Positions 53,201 through 63,067 of a stretch of DNA of 64,000 nt are shown here, one piece after another; position 1 is the first letter of the stretch; each line of letters begins with the position of its first letter. Location: assembly GCA_017506865.1 (NCBI GenBank), contig JAFCMP010000552.1, forward strand, positions 372,001-436,000, given 5' to 3'. The notes beneath the pieces are model-generated. The model made no database searches. It was given only the letters and a program-made list of their open reading frames with translations, and was not told the DNA's origin. The position numbers were made by a program, and so were the translations under genes. The stretch is from Tribonema minus. Its lineage: Eukaryota > Sar > Xanthophyceae > Tribonematales > Tribonemataceae.

Positions 53201-56140
53201 CGGGTCCGCGCTGCCAGGCGTATGCTCTGCAGCGGCTGCGATGCCCCACTGCAGGGTGGGATCAGCGGCTGGTTTTGACCTCAATTAAAGACACTTCCCA
53301 CAGAAGGTCAGCTCGCATGTTGCATCAAGAATCACCACCGCGGCCAAAAAGTGGCATGAGGAGAATAGCACACTTCAAGTTGAAGTGGCAAACCCTGGCG
53401 CTGCACGCCACCCAACCTCAAGAGGTGTTTGCTGCCGCTAAACAGCTCCGCACATGCCGCGTCACCCCCCACAGTGGCCTGCTAGAGCGCCGTCTCGTGG
53501 CTTCGCCCTCTACCGCGTGTGGCCAGTGTCAGCCTGCAGCAGTGTGAATCAGCGCGCCGACGAGACGGCAGCGCTTCCATGCGTGTCACAGCGCTCTCAC
53601 CTGGAGCTGACGCAGTGCGGCACCAAGCACGACTGCACCTTGCAGTCCGCAATGTGCGCCAGCAGCTTCTTCATGTTGGCGCAGTGCGGTGTCACGGCGC
53701 ACTTGCCGTGCTCCGCGCCGCACTTGCTCGCGTGCCGCAGCAGCAGCAGCCGCTGCTGCTGCTGCTGCAACGCCGCGCGCCGCTGCTCCTGCGAGTAACC
53801 CCGCGGCGTGCCCGCCCCGTTCCCCCCCTCATGCAGCGGCGCGCCCAGCCCCGCCGCCGCGGCGCCTCCGCTCATCCCCCCGCCCATGCCCCCCGCCCCC
53901 TGACCCCCCCCCATCTGCTGCTGCTGCTGCTGCTGCTGGTGGTGCTGCTGCGCCTGCTGCGCGCGCTGCAGCTGCTCCTGCACGCTCGCCGGCATGCCCC
54001 CCGCGCCCTCCGCGCCGCCGCTGGTGCCGCCGCCCCCGCCGCCGCCGCCGCCTGCCGCGTCCACGTCCATGGACGCCCCCGAGAAGCCCGAGAGGTCCAT
54101 TGTCATGCCCGGCGTGCTGGAGGAGGAGAGCCGCTGCGACTGCAGCGTGTCCAGGCTGTTCAGGCCAGCGCCGGCGGGCGCGCCTTGCGGCGTGGCGGCG
54201 CGCGCCGCCTGCTCGCCCGCCGCGCCGCCGACGATCATCGGCGACATCTGCTGCTGCTGCTGGTGACCCTGCTGCTGCTGCTGCTGCTGCTGCTGGAAAG
54301 GCTGCTGCTGCAGCTGCTGCTGCTGCCCGTTCATGGGCCCGTCGAGCGCCGGCTGCGCGATCGGCGACGGATCGCGCAGCGGCTGCGCCAGCATCTGCTG
54401 CTGCTGCTGCTGCTCCGCGTTCCCCTGCATGCCCCCCCCCCCGCCCCTCGCGCCCTTGCCCGCAGACGCTCCGGGGCCCGGCGCAAGGGACGCGCCGTGG
54501 GGCGACGGTCCCGCCGAGCCCGCGCTGGAACCGCTGTGGTGGTGGTGGTGCTGCTGCTTGTGGTGCGTCTTGTGGCTCAGGCGCGAGGCGAGAGCCTGCA
54601 GGCGCGCGCGCAGCGTGTGCGTGTCGTTGTAGTCGGCGAACGACGCGGCGTTGCGGTACAGCGAGTCCTCGAGGCGCTGCGCCATCTGAGGGACCTTCCT
54701 GATCCACTCCGGGCGCGCGTGGGGGCGCCGCTGCTGCAGGTACTGCACGATGCGCGCGAGGATATGCTTGCGCGCGGCCATGTCGTTGTTGGTCTGCCAG
54801 CCGCCGACGACGGCTCGCTGCTGGTGGTGGTGGTGGTGCTGCTGCGGCGGCGACGCCGCAGCACCCGCCGCTGCCATCATCGCTGCCTCCTTCTGCTGCT
54901 GGTGCTGCTGCTGCTGCTGTGTGGCTTGCAGATGGACTGCGGCACCACCCGCCGGTGCCTGGCCGGGGAAGAGGCTCTGACCATTTGTGAAGTTTGCCAT
55001 TCGATTGCCATTTGCCTCCTGCAGCTGCTGAAGGAACTGCTGCTGCTGCTGCTGAAGTAGGTGCTGGTGCTGCTGTTGTTGTTGTGCCATATCAGGGAGC
55101 TGGGGGATTTGGAAGTGCTGCTGGCTCAGGCTCTGTGCTGATGCATGCATCTGCTGCTGAAGTTGTTGCTGCTGCAATTGCTGCTGCTGAAACTGCTGTT
55201 GTTGGTGCTGCTGCTGCAGCTGCTGTTGGATCTGCTGCTGCTGCTGCGCTTGGTGGTCTTGAAACTGCTGTTGCTGCTGCTGGTGCTGCAGGTGTTGCTG
55301 CTGTAGCTGCTGCTGCTGCATCTGCAGGCTGCGCTGGCGCTGGAGCTGCTGCCGATGCTGCTGCTGCTGCTGCTGCTGCTGCAGATGCTGCTGATGCTGC
55401 TGCGTCGCCATGCCCAACGACATCTGCCCCTGCTCAGCCCCCTCCACCGCCGCCAAAACAGCAGGCGAAGGGCTGGCCGCAGGCAGGCTAAGGGGTCCCC
55501 CCAGACCGCTGCTTCTGCCATTTCCGTCTGCGCTGTCCAAGCCGCCACCGGGACCAAACAGCTCCTCCTCCAGGCTCAGGCTGCTGCCCTGGCGCATCGG
55601 CATCTGCGGCATCTGCTGCGACGGCACATTGGGCTGCGCGCTGCCTGCGGACTGCTGAGCGTCATCATCCATGTCATCGTCCGCAAACAGCATGGCCTGC
55701 AGGGCGTCCTGCGACTCCGCCTCCGCCGCCAGCCGTGCCGCGTGCTGCTGCTGCTGCTGCTGCTCCAGCAATGGCATCCCTGCCAGCGCATCCGCTGGCA
55801 GACCCGCGGCGGCCTGCGCGTCTGCGACTGGAGCGTGTGGCTGCTGCTGCTGCTGCTGCCGCTGCTGCTGCTCCTGCGGCTGCGAGCTTCGCTGCGGGTC
55901 GTGGTGCGGCACGACAGTCGCTGGCTGTGCCGCCATTTGAGCGCCGGAGTGCTCCGCGGGCTGCGCAGCCGCCAGCACGACTGACGCGGCCGCGTGCTGC
56001 GCATCTGCGACCTGCTGCTGCGGCGCGCTTACGCCAGAGCCCGCAGGCAGCGGGGCAGGGCTCGGTGACGAGTTCAGGTTGGCCTGCGCCGGCGCTGGCT
56101 GCCCCGTCATGGGCGCCAACTGCTCCACCGCGGCACTCAT
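41264..56140 (-). CDS. p300/CBP-family histone acetyltransferase (KAT3), 12 exons
   Basis: Exons (minus): 56140-53601, 53040-52623, 52261-51509, 50962-50721, 49405-49216, 48483-48094, 47549-47074, 46134-45708, 45188-44937, 43571-43191, 42335-42249, 41455-41264; all phases agree; 2115 aa. Residues 1-445 are Gln-rich; a KIX-like helical domain (about 450-525) precedes TAZ1 (815-880), which has three HCCC zinc sites ([32 protein letters not shown]). A bromodomain follows (1240-1320; [32 protein letters not shown]). Next are a Cys-rich RING-like/PHD region (1340-1455) and the KAT11 catalytic domain (1535-1890; [44 protein letters not shown]). These keep the Trp and Tyr equivalent to p300 W1436/Y1467. 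A ZZ finger (1910-1950) and TAZ2 (1965-2085) end it. It acetylates histones as a nuclear coactivator. Basic and Gly-rich inserts lie in the HAT loop. Confidence 0.95.
42995..43130 (-). repeat. Ghosts of p300 exon-10 3' edge
   Basis: gcgcagttggtgctcgggcacccc (true edge, 43200-43223) is echoed by ttggtgctcgggcgccccggg at 43001-43025 and weakly at 43095-43120. The intron fragment cacctcaaacttcata/aagtaccacc is repeated with them. Confidence 0.7.
43600..44100 (-). repeat. Five-copy ~105-base minisatellite made of p300 exon-10 acceptor plus intron
   Basis: Unit: rest of the exon-10 start (gtggacaggtggtacagga), the acceptor cct, a G-run (C tract in sense), gatgctgcagttagggtttg, aagtagggttactagggcc, ttgggc. 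Copies begin near 43632, 43744, 43843, 43950 and 44052; the true junction is at 43571. Every copy carries a complete decoy 3' splice site and the exon start encoding VLYHLST. Confidence 0.95.
44333..44830 (-). repeat. Four ghosts of p300 exon-9 3' edge
   Basis: The true edge (caccatcatgctggagtgct, then tggcacgccgcag) is echoed at about 44336-44375, 44460-44500, 44605-44645 and 44785-44825, each followed by different intron sequence. Spacing is 120-180 bases. Confidence 0.85.
44719..44780. repeat. Interstitial telomeric array (CCCTAA)~9
   Basis: About nine CCCTAA units with two variants (CCTAAT, CCCAGC) inside p300 intron 9, directly beside a ghost of the exon-9 edge. It is the longest telomere-like array in the window. 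Confidence 0.93.
46141..46163 (-). other. Poly-C tract at p300 exon-8 acceptor
   Basis: A G homopolymer of more than twenty bases on plus is an uninterrupted C tract in the sense strand. It ends in TTCAAG directly at exon 8 (46134). It is the extreme case of the C-tract splice acceptors here. Confidence 0.85.
46350..46402 (-). repeat. Ghost of p300 exon-8 5' edge
   Basis: cgacgccacgccgccgcggc, then gctgcgcgtcctccagc repeats part of exon 8 near its start (true 46092-46121), about 270 bases upstream in the sense direction. Confidence 0.75.
46761..46794. repeat. Head-to-head telomeric inverted repeat
   Basis: GGGTTAGGGTTAG (46761-46773) abuts CCCTAACCCTAACCCTAACCC (46774-46794). TTAGGG facing CCCTAA is the geometry of a fused telomere junction and would fold as a hairpin. 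It lies in p300 intron 7. Confidence 0.9.
46860..46957 (-). repeat. Near-perfect ~95-base ghost of p300 exon-7 3' edge with donor
   Basis: actcaccagttctgcaggcg and the following roughly 75 bases match 47067-47160 with only a few changes (for example ggccgtac for ggcagtac, tcatcg for tcgtcg). It includes the GTGAGT donor. The high identity suggests a recent duplication. Confidence 0.92.
47620..47910 (-). repeat. p300 intron 6: ghosts of exon-7 start mixed with telomere-like words
   Basis: gctgccgcgcgcccgcc, the 5' edge of exon 7 (47530-47547), recurs near 47657-47674 and 47780-47795. Each copy is followed by [13 protein letters not shown] degenerate CCCTAACCCTAA words (47627-47655, 47756-47778, 47872-47895). 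Confidence 0.75.
48600..48850 (-). repeat. Two ghosts of p300 exon-6 5' edge
   Basis: The segment gcgcagctcgccgtagcact, gcgtgcaccagtggaactgc, cg (true 48455-48487) recurs at about 48634-48672 and 48810-48843. Each has a G-run and the shared intron block cactctgcggggcact...tgatgatttgctgagc. Unit about 170 bases. Confidence 0.93.
49005..49200 (-). repeat. Two ghosts of p300 exon-5 3' edge
   Basis: gacgcacctgattggcgccg, cc, gtgtagtagtagtggttgcg (true 49209-49252) recurs at about 49002-49055 and 49109-49165 with cagtcaacttcaagtag between. Copies contain the donor GTGCGT. Confidence 0.92.
49430..50480 (-). repeat. Seven to eight ghosts of p300 exon-5 5' edge with GTCAGA minisatellite
   Basis: Within intron 4, fragments of the exon-5 start (ctccgggtcctcgcggatgc; agctccgaccacatgctgtc) recur near 49465-49505, 49650-49705, 49760-49800, 49866-49905, 50030-50060, 50172-50215, 50270-50300 and 50415-50470. 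They are joined by gagtcagagtcagagtcgg tracts. Copies range from nearly identical to strongly decayed. Confidence 0.88.
51025..51075 (-). repeat. Ghost of p300 exon-4 acceptor
   Basis: gtactggcagggggtgggtt, gagggggaaggggg, ggtgagcgcgga repeats aactggcaggaggggggg... at 50961-51015 about 65 bases upstream in sense. Confidence 0.75.
53730..55900 (-). repeat. CAG/CTG-rich coding microsatellites in p300 exon 1
   Basis: Many short in-frame (CTG)n runs on plus (CAG, Gln codons in sense), densest at 55040-55400, encode the Gln-rich N-terminal activation-like region. The Gln runs are interrupted by His, Leu and Met. Confidence 0.8.
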
Positions 56141-57162
56141 AATTGGCTAGTGTACAGCAGTCGATAGAAGACAGCTCCACACGGTCCGCGGCTGCCGTCC
56201 CGTCACGGCGCCGGGCTGTCCCCCCCCCCCTCAGGTGCGCGCTCAGGGTGACGGGGGGGCCAAACTCTCGGCCATCGTGTTGCCCGCCGACAGCCAAGCT
56301 GTGTCTCGGCTACCAGCTGCGCCTGTGCTGATGTTGAGAGTCTGGATGAACAAGAGCAGCCCTAGTGCTTAGAGTCACCTGCTGTGGGAAATCATCGAGG
56401 GCAGAGCAGCAGGCACACGAAGGCATGCAGAAAGCAAGGCTGTCAGCAGTTAGGCGACAGCATAAGAGTCTGCGAAACACACGCAAGCGACCTTATCGAT
56501 GCCATCGGCGGTCGGCGCTGTCTGCGGTGCGCGTTAAGCCGCCTATAGCGATGCCCTTGGCACAGTGTTGTGCACAGGGAAGCATGGCAGGCACACTCAA
56601 CAGCAGCATGCATCAGCACTAATTGGCGCTACTGCCGTCGCGTATGTGGCGTGGAGCTTCAATCCATGCTGTGTCCGAGATGCGGGGGCGCCAGGTTCGC
56701 GCCACGGTAAGGCGTGCGCAGCAGTTAGGTTTGATAACTGAACAAGGGCATTCGCCTTGGCCAGGTCGAGGACGCACCGAGAGCTGCTGAGGCGGGAATG
56801 TATCAATCGGTCTCCGCAGATCAATAATTGCTCCCCAGGTACGCCGCCACTCCAGAGTGCTTGACTGTCCAGGACGACTTATAGCAGCTCTTCCTCACCG
56901 CTATTAGCGCAGGTGTGGAAAACACTCGCCACACGGTGATGATCAACAATTTGTTTTGGGTTTTGGCGATCGATCCACATCCCTCATCTGCGACAGGTGT
57001 GAGGACGAGGCCAGCGCTGGCCAGAGTCCGCGCGCCGCTAGTCTGACTGGCGACCCGTACTACGCACAATAACACCTCAGGAAGCGTCAAGATCATCTAT
57101 CATAAACTTCAATAGCCTGCGAGCAGAGAAGGCTACAGTAGGAGGAGGCCTATGCCCGGGGC
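56141..57162. other. Divergent intergenic region upstream of p300
   Basis: Promoter-containing interval of about 1 kb between the p300 start and the secreted-protein gene. A C run lies near 56221-56230. No gene-like open frame. Confidence 0.5.
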
Positions 57163-60100
57163 ATGAAAAGCGCATGGCCGGGGCGGCCACCAGTTTTCCA
57201 CCCCTGCGGCAGGCGATGCATCCAGGTAGTGGCCGTGGCGCTCGTGGTGCTCTGCTCATGGACGGATGCCAAGCATCACGAGGGCTGGCCGTTCAACTAC
57301 AGGGTAGAGAGTGCCAATGTTCTGGACAGCTGGGTGCAGTTGCTTCGCAAGGGCTGCCGGGCTCTGCAGGCAAGTGCTGACAATCTTCTTTTCAGAGCAC
57401 GTCTGGGTCGCTCCAGCATGTAACTTCCTTTGCGTGCCATTCAGCACTGCGGCTCGATGTGTACATGCACTGAGCAAACACCGCAACAGCCCACACCTGA
57501 CATACCATGCTGTGAATCTCCTTCAGCATCTCTGTGGCTCACGTACGGCAGCGGGTGCACCCCACTCCAGCACCATGCATGCATGCATGCCACATAGCAC
57601 ACACCCCCTCCCCACAGGCACAAGCGCTGAGCCCCATCTCATGCGCGCGTGCCGCCGCCGTGCAGGTGCAGCCCTTCTTCGTCACAGACGCGGCGCTGTG
57701 CGCGCGCAGCGGCGCCGATGCCCTTTCCGGCAGCTGCTTCCTGTTGACGCGCGCGAACCCCGCGCCCGACGCCCGCTACAACACCCTCGGCGACCTCCTG
57801 ACCCTCACCGCAAGCCGCGCGTTCCTCAGCGCGTCGCGCCGCGAGACCGTCACCGTGACGCTCGCCTTCACCAACGGCCCTCAAGTGTGTTCAGGTGACA
57901 CCATCGCAGCAGTTGGCAGCAACGGCAGCGGCGCCGCGGCGGCGGCGTGGCTGGCGCTGGTGGACGCATTCCAGCGCGCTGCGGCGTCGCAGCAGCGCGG
58001 CGCCGCGGCGGTGGTGCGCTGGGTGCTCAGCGGCGACGCGCTGCCGCAGCGCTGCCTCGCGGAGCGCTGGCGCCCGTGGCCGGCGGCGTTCACGACGGCG
58101 GCGTGCCCGCGCGACGCGCTCACCTCCGACCGGCGCCCCCTGGACCGCTTCCAGATGCTCAGCGACCCGCCCGACGACTCGCTGTGGGAGACGCTCGCGT
58201 CCGCGGGCGTAGACTACGGCAAGTTCGCGCGCAAGGACTTCCCGTACGTGCTGCGCGGCGGCGGCGCGCCGCTCGAGCAGGGCACCGTGCGCCGCTACCT
58301 CGACCTGTACGAGGGCGGGCGCGGCCACCGCGAGGGCTTCCAGTTCTCCACGGACGCGGACCCCGCGATGCTGGAGGTGTTTGCGGGGCGGCAGCGCGCG
58401 TTCTCGGGCGCGGCGCCGCCCTCCGGCACGAACCCGCGGCGCCGCGGCATCAGCGCGGCGCTGCCGGCGCCGGCGCTGCCGCGCGGCAACGCGAGCGCGG
58501 CGGGCGGCGGCGGCGGCGCCGGCGCGGACGGCGACGAGGAGGCGTGGCGCTTTCCGCAGCTGGTGGCGGTGGCGGGGTCCGACGACGGCCCGGTGACGCT
58601 CCTGTCGATCGCTACCAACGGCACCGCCGTCGTGGCGCAGCACGTCGAGCTCGCGGCGGCAACCGACAGCGCGGAGGCGGGCGTCAGGCTCGCGGGCGTC
58701 ACGGCGCTCAACGCCACGGTGCGCTTCGCGGCGCTCGGCGGCGGCGGCGACGACGGCGCGCCGCCGCCGCTCTCGGCGTCCGCCGCGCGCACCGTGCCTG
58801 CGGCGCGCCACCGGCCGTACTGGCACAAGGCCACGCTGCTGCTGAGCAACGCCACCGGCGCGTACCATCTGTACAACGTCACGGCGGCACGGGACGGCGG
58901 CGCCGCAGCCGTCGCGCTCGCGCCGTGGGTCGCCGACGGCGCGCTGCCGCGGCCGCTCAACAGCGCCGCGCCGTCGCTCGCCACGCACCTGTTCGCGGCG
59001 CCGCGGCGCGCTGAGGACGGCGGCGGCGGCGGCGATGACGACGGCGCCGCCGCTGCCGCCGCGCCGCTGCTCATCGCGGAGCTGCTGGGCGGCGGCGCCG
59101 CCGCCGACGCGCTGTGCCACCCGCGCGTGCAGCTGCTGCGCGTGGGCGGCGGCGGCGCGCTGTCGCCGCTCGGCCTCGTGTGCCTGTCGCTGCCGGAGCG
59201 CGCCGCGGCGGCGGCGCCGCCGGCGGTGGACAGCGGGTCCGTCGCGGTGGCGCGCCTCGGCCGCGCGCTCTACCTGTTTGTCACGGCGTCTGCGGAGGGG
59301 AACCTGTATGCGGGGGCTACGGCGCTGGAGCAGTCCATGTGGGAGGAGGATGGCGGCGGCGGCGGCAGCGCGTCGGGGGGGGAGCCGTGGGGGGGCGGCA
59401 GGGGGGTGGGGGGGGTGCGCGCGGTGGCGCTGAAGTGGGTGGGGGCGGGGGGGCGGCCGCACGTGTCGGTGCAGGACGCGCAGGCGCTGCGCGGGGGCGA
59501 CGACGCCGCTGTCACGTCGGATGTGGTGAGTGCGCTGTGTGTACTTGGCCATGCGTATCGTCATCAATGAATGTGTACCTTGACGTGGGCTCCGCGCGCG
59601 TCCGTGTTACCTGTGGGCTGCGCCCCTCCTGGACGTGAGAGTGTGAGGGTGGGAGGCGCTGCGCGGTGGTAAGTGCAAGTCACGCCGCTCGAACTGAGTG
59701 TAGGCTGTAAGTAGGATGCACGTGTACGAAAAGCCTTCCTTGGGACGCGGATTACGTTACCTCGGTCCGCTGTTCAGACGCCGTTGCATATGCACATGGA
59801 GTGTTTGCTGCTGTTACAACCAACTTTGGCCCCTGATGCTGATAGCGGTCACGATGGGCGCAACATGGAATGCATGGACCATCAATGAAAGCGCACAAAT
59901 TGCTTTAAGTTTGCTTTGGCTTTCTGGTGTCCAGACCTGCGTACCATAATTGAAGTATGACAGGTGACTCGCACACAAATTGAGCATTGCTGTCAGCGCC
60001 GCTGGAGTCATATGCCGGGAGTCATTCAGCTTCGCTGGGGCTGACATAATGTTCAAATCAATCGCATCTCTGCATTGCTGCATGACCATGCGAAACATGA

Positions 60101-61620
60101 CGCACACCTCCCAGTGCTCTGGGGCGTACTTCAGGCTAAGCTTCCAGCACGCTCTACTTCTGCCAGTTGTGATGCATTGCAACGATTCTGCAAAGTATGG
60201 TTGGTAGCGTATTGTAGCCGCAGTTCAGCTGGCTTGTCTGCATTGATGTGAGCTGCTCTCTTCTCGGGCTGCGCGCTTGTGAAGCAGGGCAGGACTTGTT
60301 TTCAGATCTGCGCATGAAAATGGTCTTCTGTATAGTGTGGCTGATGTAACGGTCTGACACCTGTAGCTGAAAGCTCTTGAGTACATGAGGCGGTGGTACT
60401 GTACTGTACTGCCCCATGTTGGTGATATCTGCAAGCGGCGCCAGCGTGAGGCTGGTGCGGTCCCCGCGTCTCAAGTGCACGCTGTACTGTTGTACTTGAT
60501 GAAGCACCGTCAAAGCCGCCTGCTGGTGCAGCTACCCACGCTGTGCGCATCGACCACCACCCGATGATAGGCGTCTGAAGTACAGTACACACACAGCTTA
60601 TCGCCACGCCCTCAGCGGTATCTCTGTACAGCAACAGACTTCGAGTAAACCTCAATGTCATAGGTACTGATGCGCCGCCCCACCGCACAACGCGCTCTGC
60701 GGCGCCGCCCACGCCCCTGCCGCGCCTCAAAATCCGCCTCCTACTGCATGCGCGCCGCGCAGGTGCTGCTGCTCTCGGACAACGGCTACTGCTTCGACCT
60801 CTCGCGCGCGCGCGCCGCGAAAGGCTGCGCGGCCATCCCGTCCCCCACGCCGCACGCGCTCGACTACGCCGTGGCCACAATCGCGGCGTGGCTCGAGTGG
60901 CTGGCGGCACCGCCCTCGGGCGCGCTCTCGCCGTGCGACGCGCGCGTCTACCGCGGCACGTACGACCGCGGCGACGCGCCGTCCGGCGCGCTCTTCGCGG
61001 CGCGCGGCCGCCGCCTCGCGCTCGCGGCGGCGCACGCCGCGGCGCCGCGCGCGCGCTATCGCGCCGACGCCGCCGCGTGCGGCGCGTCCGCGCACGAGCG
61101 CGGCCTCGTCCTCGCCGCATTCCCGCTGCCGCCGGCGCTGACGGACGGCAGCGACCGCGCCGCCGCCGACGGTTACGACGATGTAACCGACGGCGGCAGC
61201 CATGCGCGCTGGTCCAGCAACAATGGCGCGGTCGCGGGGGTGGTGCTGGCGGCGGTGGCGGCGGCGCTGGGACTGGGCGGCTGCGCGCGCTGCCTGTGGC
61301 GGCGGCGGTGCTGCGGCGGCGGCGGCGGCGCGGCGTGCGCGCGCACGCATAGAGGGCGGCAGCGGCTGGACACTGACGACGGCGGCGATGGCGGCGCAAC
61401 GGGGAGGGTGTATCATGTACAGAACGGCGCCGCCGTGCGCGGTGGTTTTGCGCCGCTGAGGTCGCCGCGGCGCAGGGTGGGCAGCCCGGATGGGGATGGC
61501 GACAGCGGCGGCGGCAGCGGCAGCGGCAGCGCGGAGGGTGTGGAACTGCAGGCCATGGGGCAGGCGGAGCTGCTAGCGGATAGCGGCGAGGGCGATGCCT
61601 CCACTGCGGCGCTGGTGTGA
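57163..61620 (+). CDS. Secreted type I membrane protein, possibly with a PLC-like phosphodiesterase fold
   Basis: Three exons, 57163-57369, 57666-59525, 60763-61620; phase 0; 974 aa. Residues about 18-36 form a signal peptide (CIQVVAVALVVLCSWTDA). The N-terminal segment GWPFNYRVESANVLDSWVQL, then LRKGCRALQ|VQPFFV, CFLLTRANP, RYNTLGDLL and TVTVTLAF has the rhythm of the first strands of PI-PLC-X-like TIM barrels (long helix, then GxRxxxxxxF), but I see no clear catalytic His pair, so this is tentative. The middle (about 290-690) is Ala/Gly-rich with strand-like Ala/Val blocks. One membrane helix lies near residue 850 (AVAGVVLAAVAAALGLGG), followed by a Cys/Arg cluster and a cytosolic Gly/Ser tail. 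Intron 1 has a GC donor (CAG|GCAAGT). Confidence 0.72.
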
Positions 61621-63067
61621 CTTGTGCTGTTGAAGTAGAGAGGTGTGGAAACGGCGTGCGGTGGATGGACAGATCCAGGAGCCGGCGCGCGGGGGGGGGG
61701 GGGGGGGGGATTCGTTGCTGCCGCACACTGGTGTACATTGTAGAAGTCAAGCACAGTGAGCTTGAGTCAACAAATCAGGGGCTGGGGGGTGGGGGGTGCA
61801 TTGGTATTCTGTGGCGCATGTGTTTACCTGTTTCTTGTCGGGAGGCCGGTGTTTGACGATCACGTTTACAAACTGAGTTTACGAGACATAGAGGTACCCA
61901 TGCCAGCCACGGGCTGCGGTGTGCCTCTGGTGCGCTGACAGCGCAGCGCGGCGTGCGCAGTCACTGCAGCGGGGCGGCAGCATGTACAGCGCAGGCTGAG
62001 CGTTGGGGCGACTGGCAGTGATGTGACAATGTCGCATACGTATCTACCATGGTCCATGGCTTGCACATGCGACACAATGTCAGCATTGCCACTGCCCTAT
62101 GAGTGAATGAATGCAAGACAGCGACGGCAGAATGTGTGTGTATATGTGTAGCACCTGCTGCCTGCTCGCCATATGACCGCTGTCTTGCGCCTCATTGCAT
62201 GCTACAGTTTGTTCAGTGCTGATCATGACAGGTGAGCGCGTGCCACATGCGCACTGCGTGCGTGTAAGCGTCAACACTTGACCATGGGTGCTCAAGTCTA
62301 TGTAGTGATGCGCCAGCACATGCAGCAATAGGAGTGCGTGTCAATCCAGCACCCATTGGGATGGTTCAGCCTTAGTGTGAGTGTCATCATCACAAACTTC
62401 ACAAAAGCATCAGCACAGATGATTTGCCCCCTCCTTGACTGCCATGTGGCCACACAAATTGTAGTGGCCAAGTCTGCCAGTGCTGGCGTTTGCCATGGTT
62501 TGTCCATCATGAAGCCATCGCAGCAAGCCCGACATTGCCTGCTTCCATCTGCAGCGTCAATCGATCGCCCTTGTTCTGAGCTTCGTGCTTGTGCAGATCT
62601 TGCGTTGGTCTGGAAGCCTGACGAACTATAGTGTTGCAACATTTGCAGCATCTTTGCTATCTAAGGCAGTGTCGTCAGAAGACACAGACTGGTGGCAATC
62701 AATTTCACGCAATTGTCATGCAGCATCAGCGTGTCTGGAAAGGCTGAGACTCATCCCTAACCCCTTCAATGGCGCGCAGTCGAATGCACGCATAGGATGT
62801 TAATGATCATCAAGTTGTAAAACCCTGATGCTCTAAGCGTCTGCATCACACAATGAGACTAGCGGATGTATTGTTAACTCACAAGTGATGGCTGGAATGA
62901 AGCCAACAGGGATGATTCAGGCTCTCAAATCACTGCGTACGAGTCGCCGTACGAGTCTCCCGCTGTCCTGGGGTCACACAATCAAAGTTGTTCTGACTTT
63001 TTTGCAACCAGATCATCGGCCGACCGCACAGTGTCACTTGCTTCCTCTGTCAGCAAAGATCACCATC
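61621..63067. other. Intergenic gap (1.4 kb)
   Basis: The 3' UTR of the preceding gene contains a roughly 20-base G run (61690-61709). The rest is AT-richer and contains no convincing gene. Confidence 0.5.

Noticed and set aside
53519-55060. Long plus-strand open frame (513 codons) rich in Leu/Arg
   Set aside because: It is the antisense shadow of the CAG-rich p300 exon 1; composition is pure repeat translation.
57534-57665. Upstream extension of the secreted protein's main open frame
   Set aside because: This part is intronic: joining exon 1 (GC donor at 57370) to the acceptor at 57665 gives a signal peptide and continuous fold, whereas the extension has no such features.
60302-61750. 482-codon minus-strand open frame
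   Set aside because: Antisense of the last exon of the secreted-protein gene.
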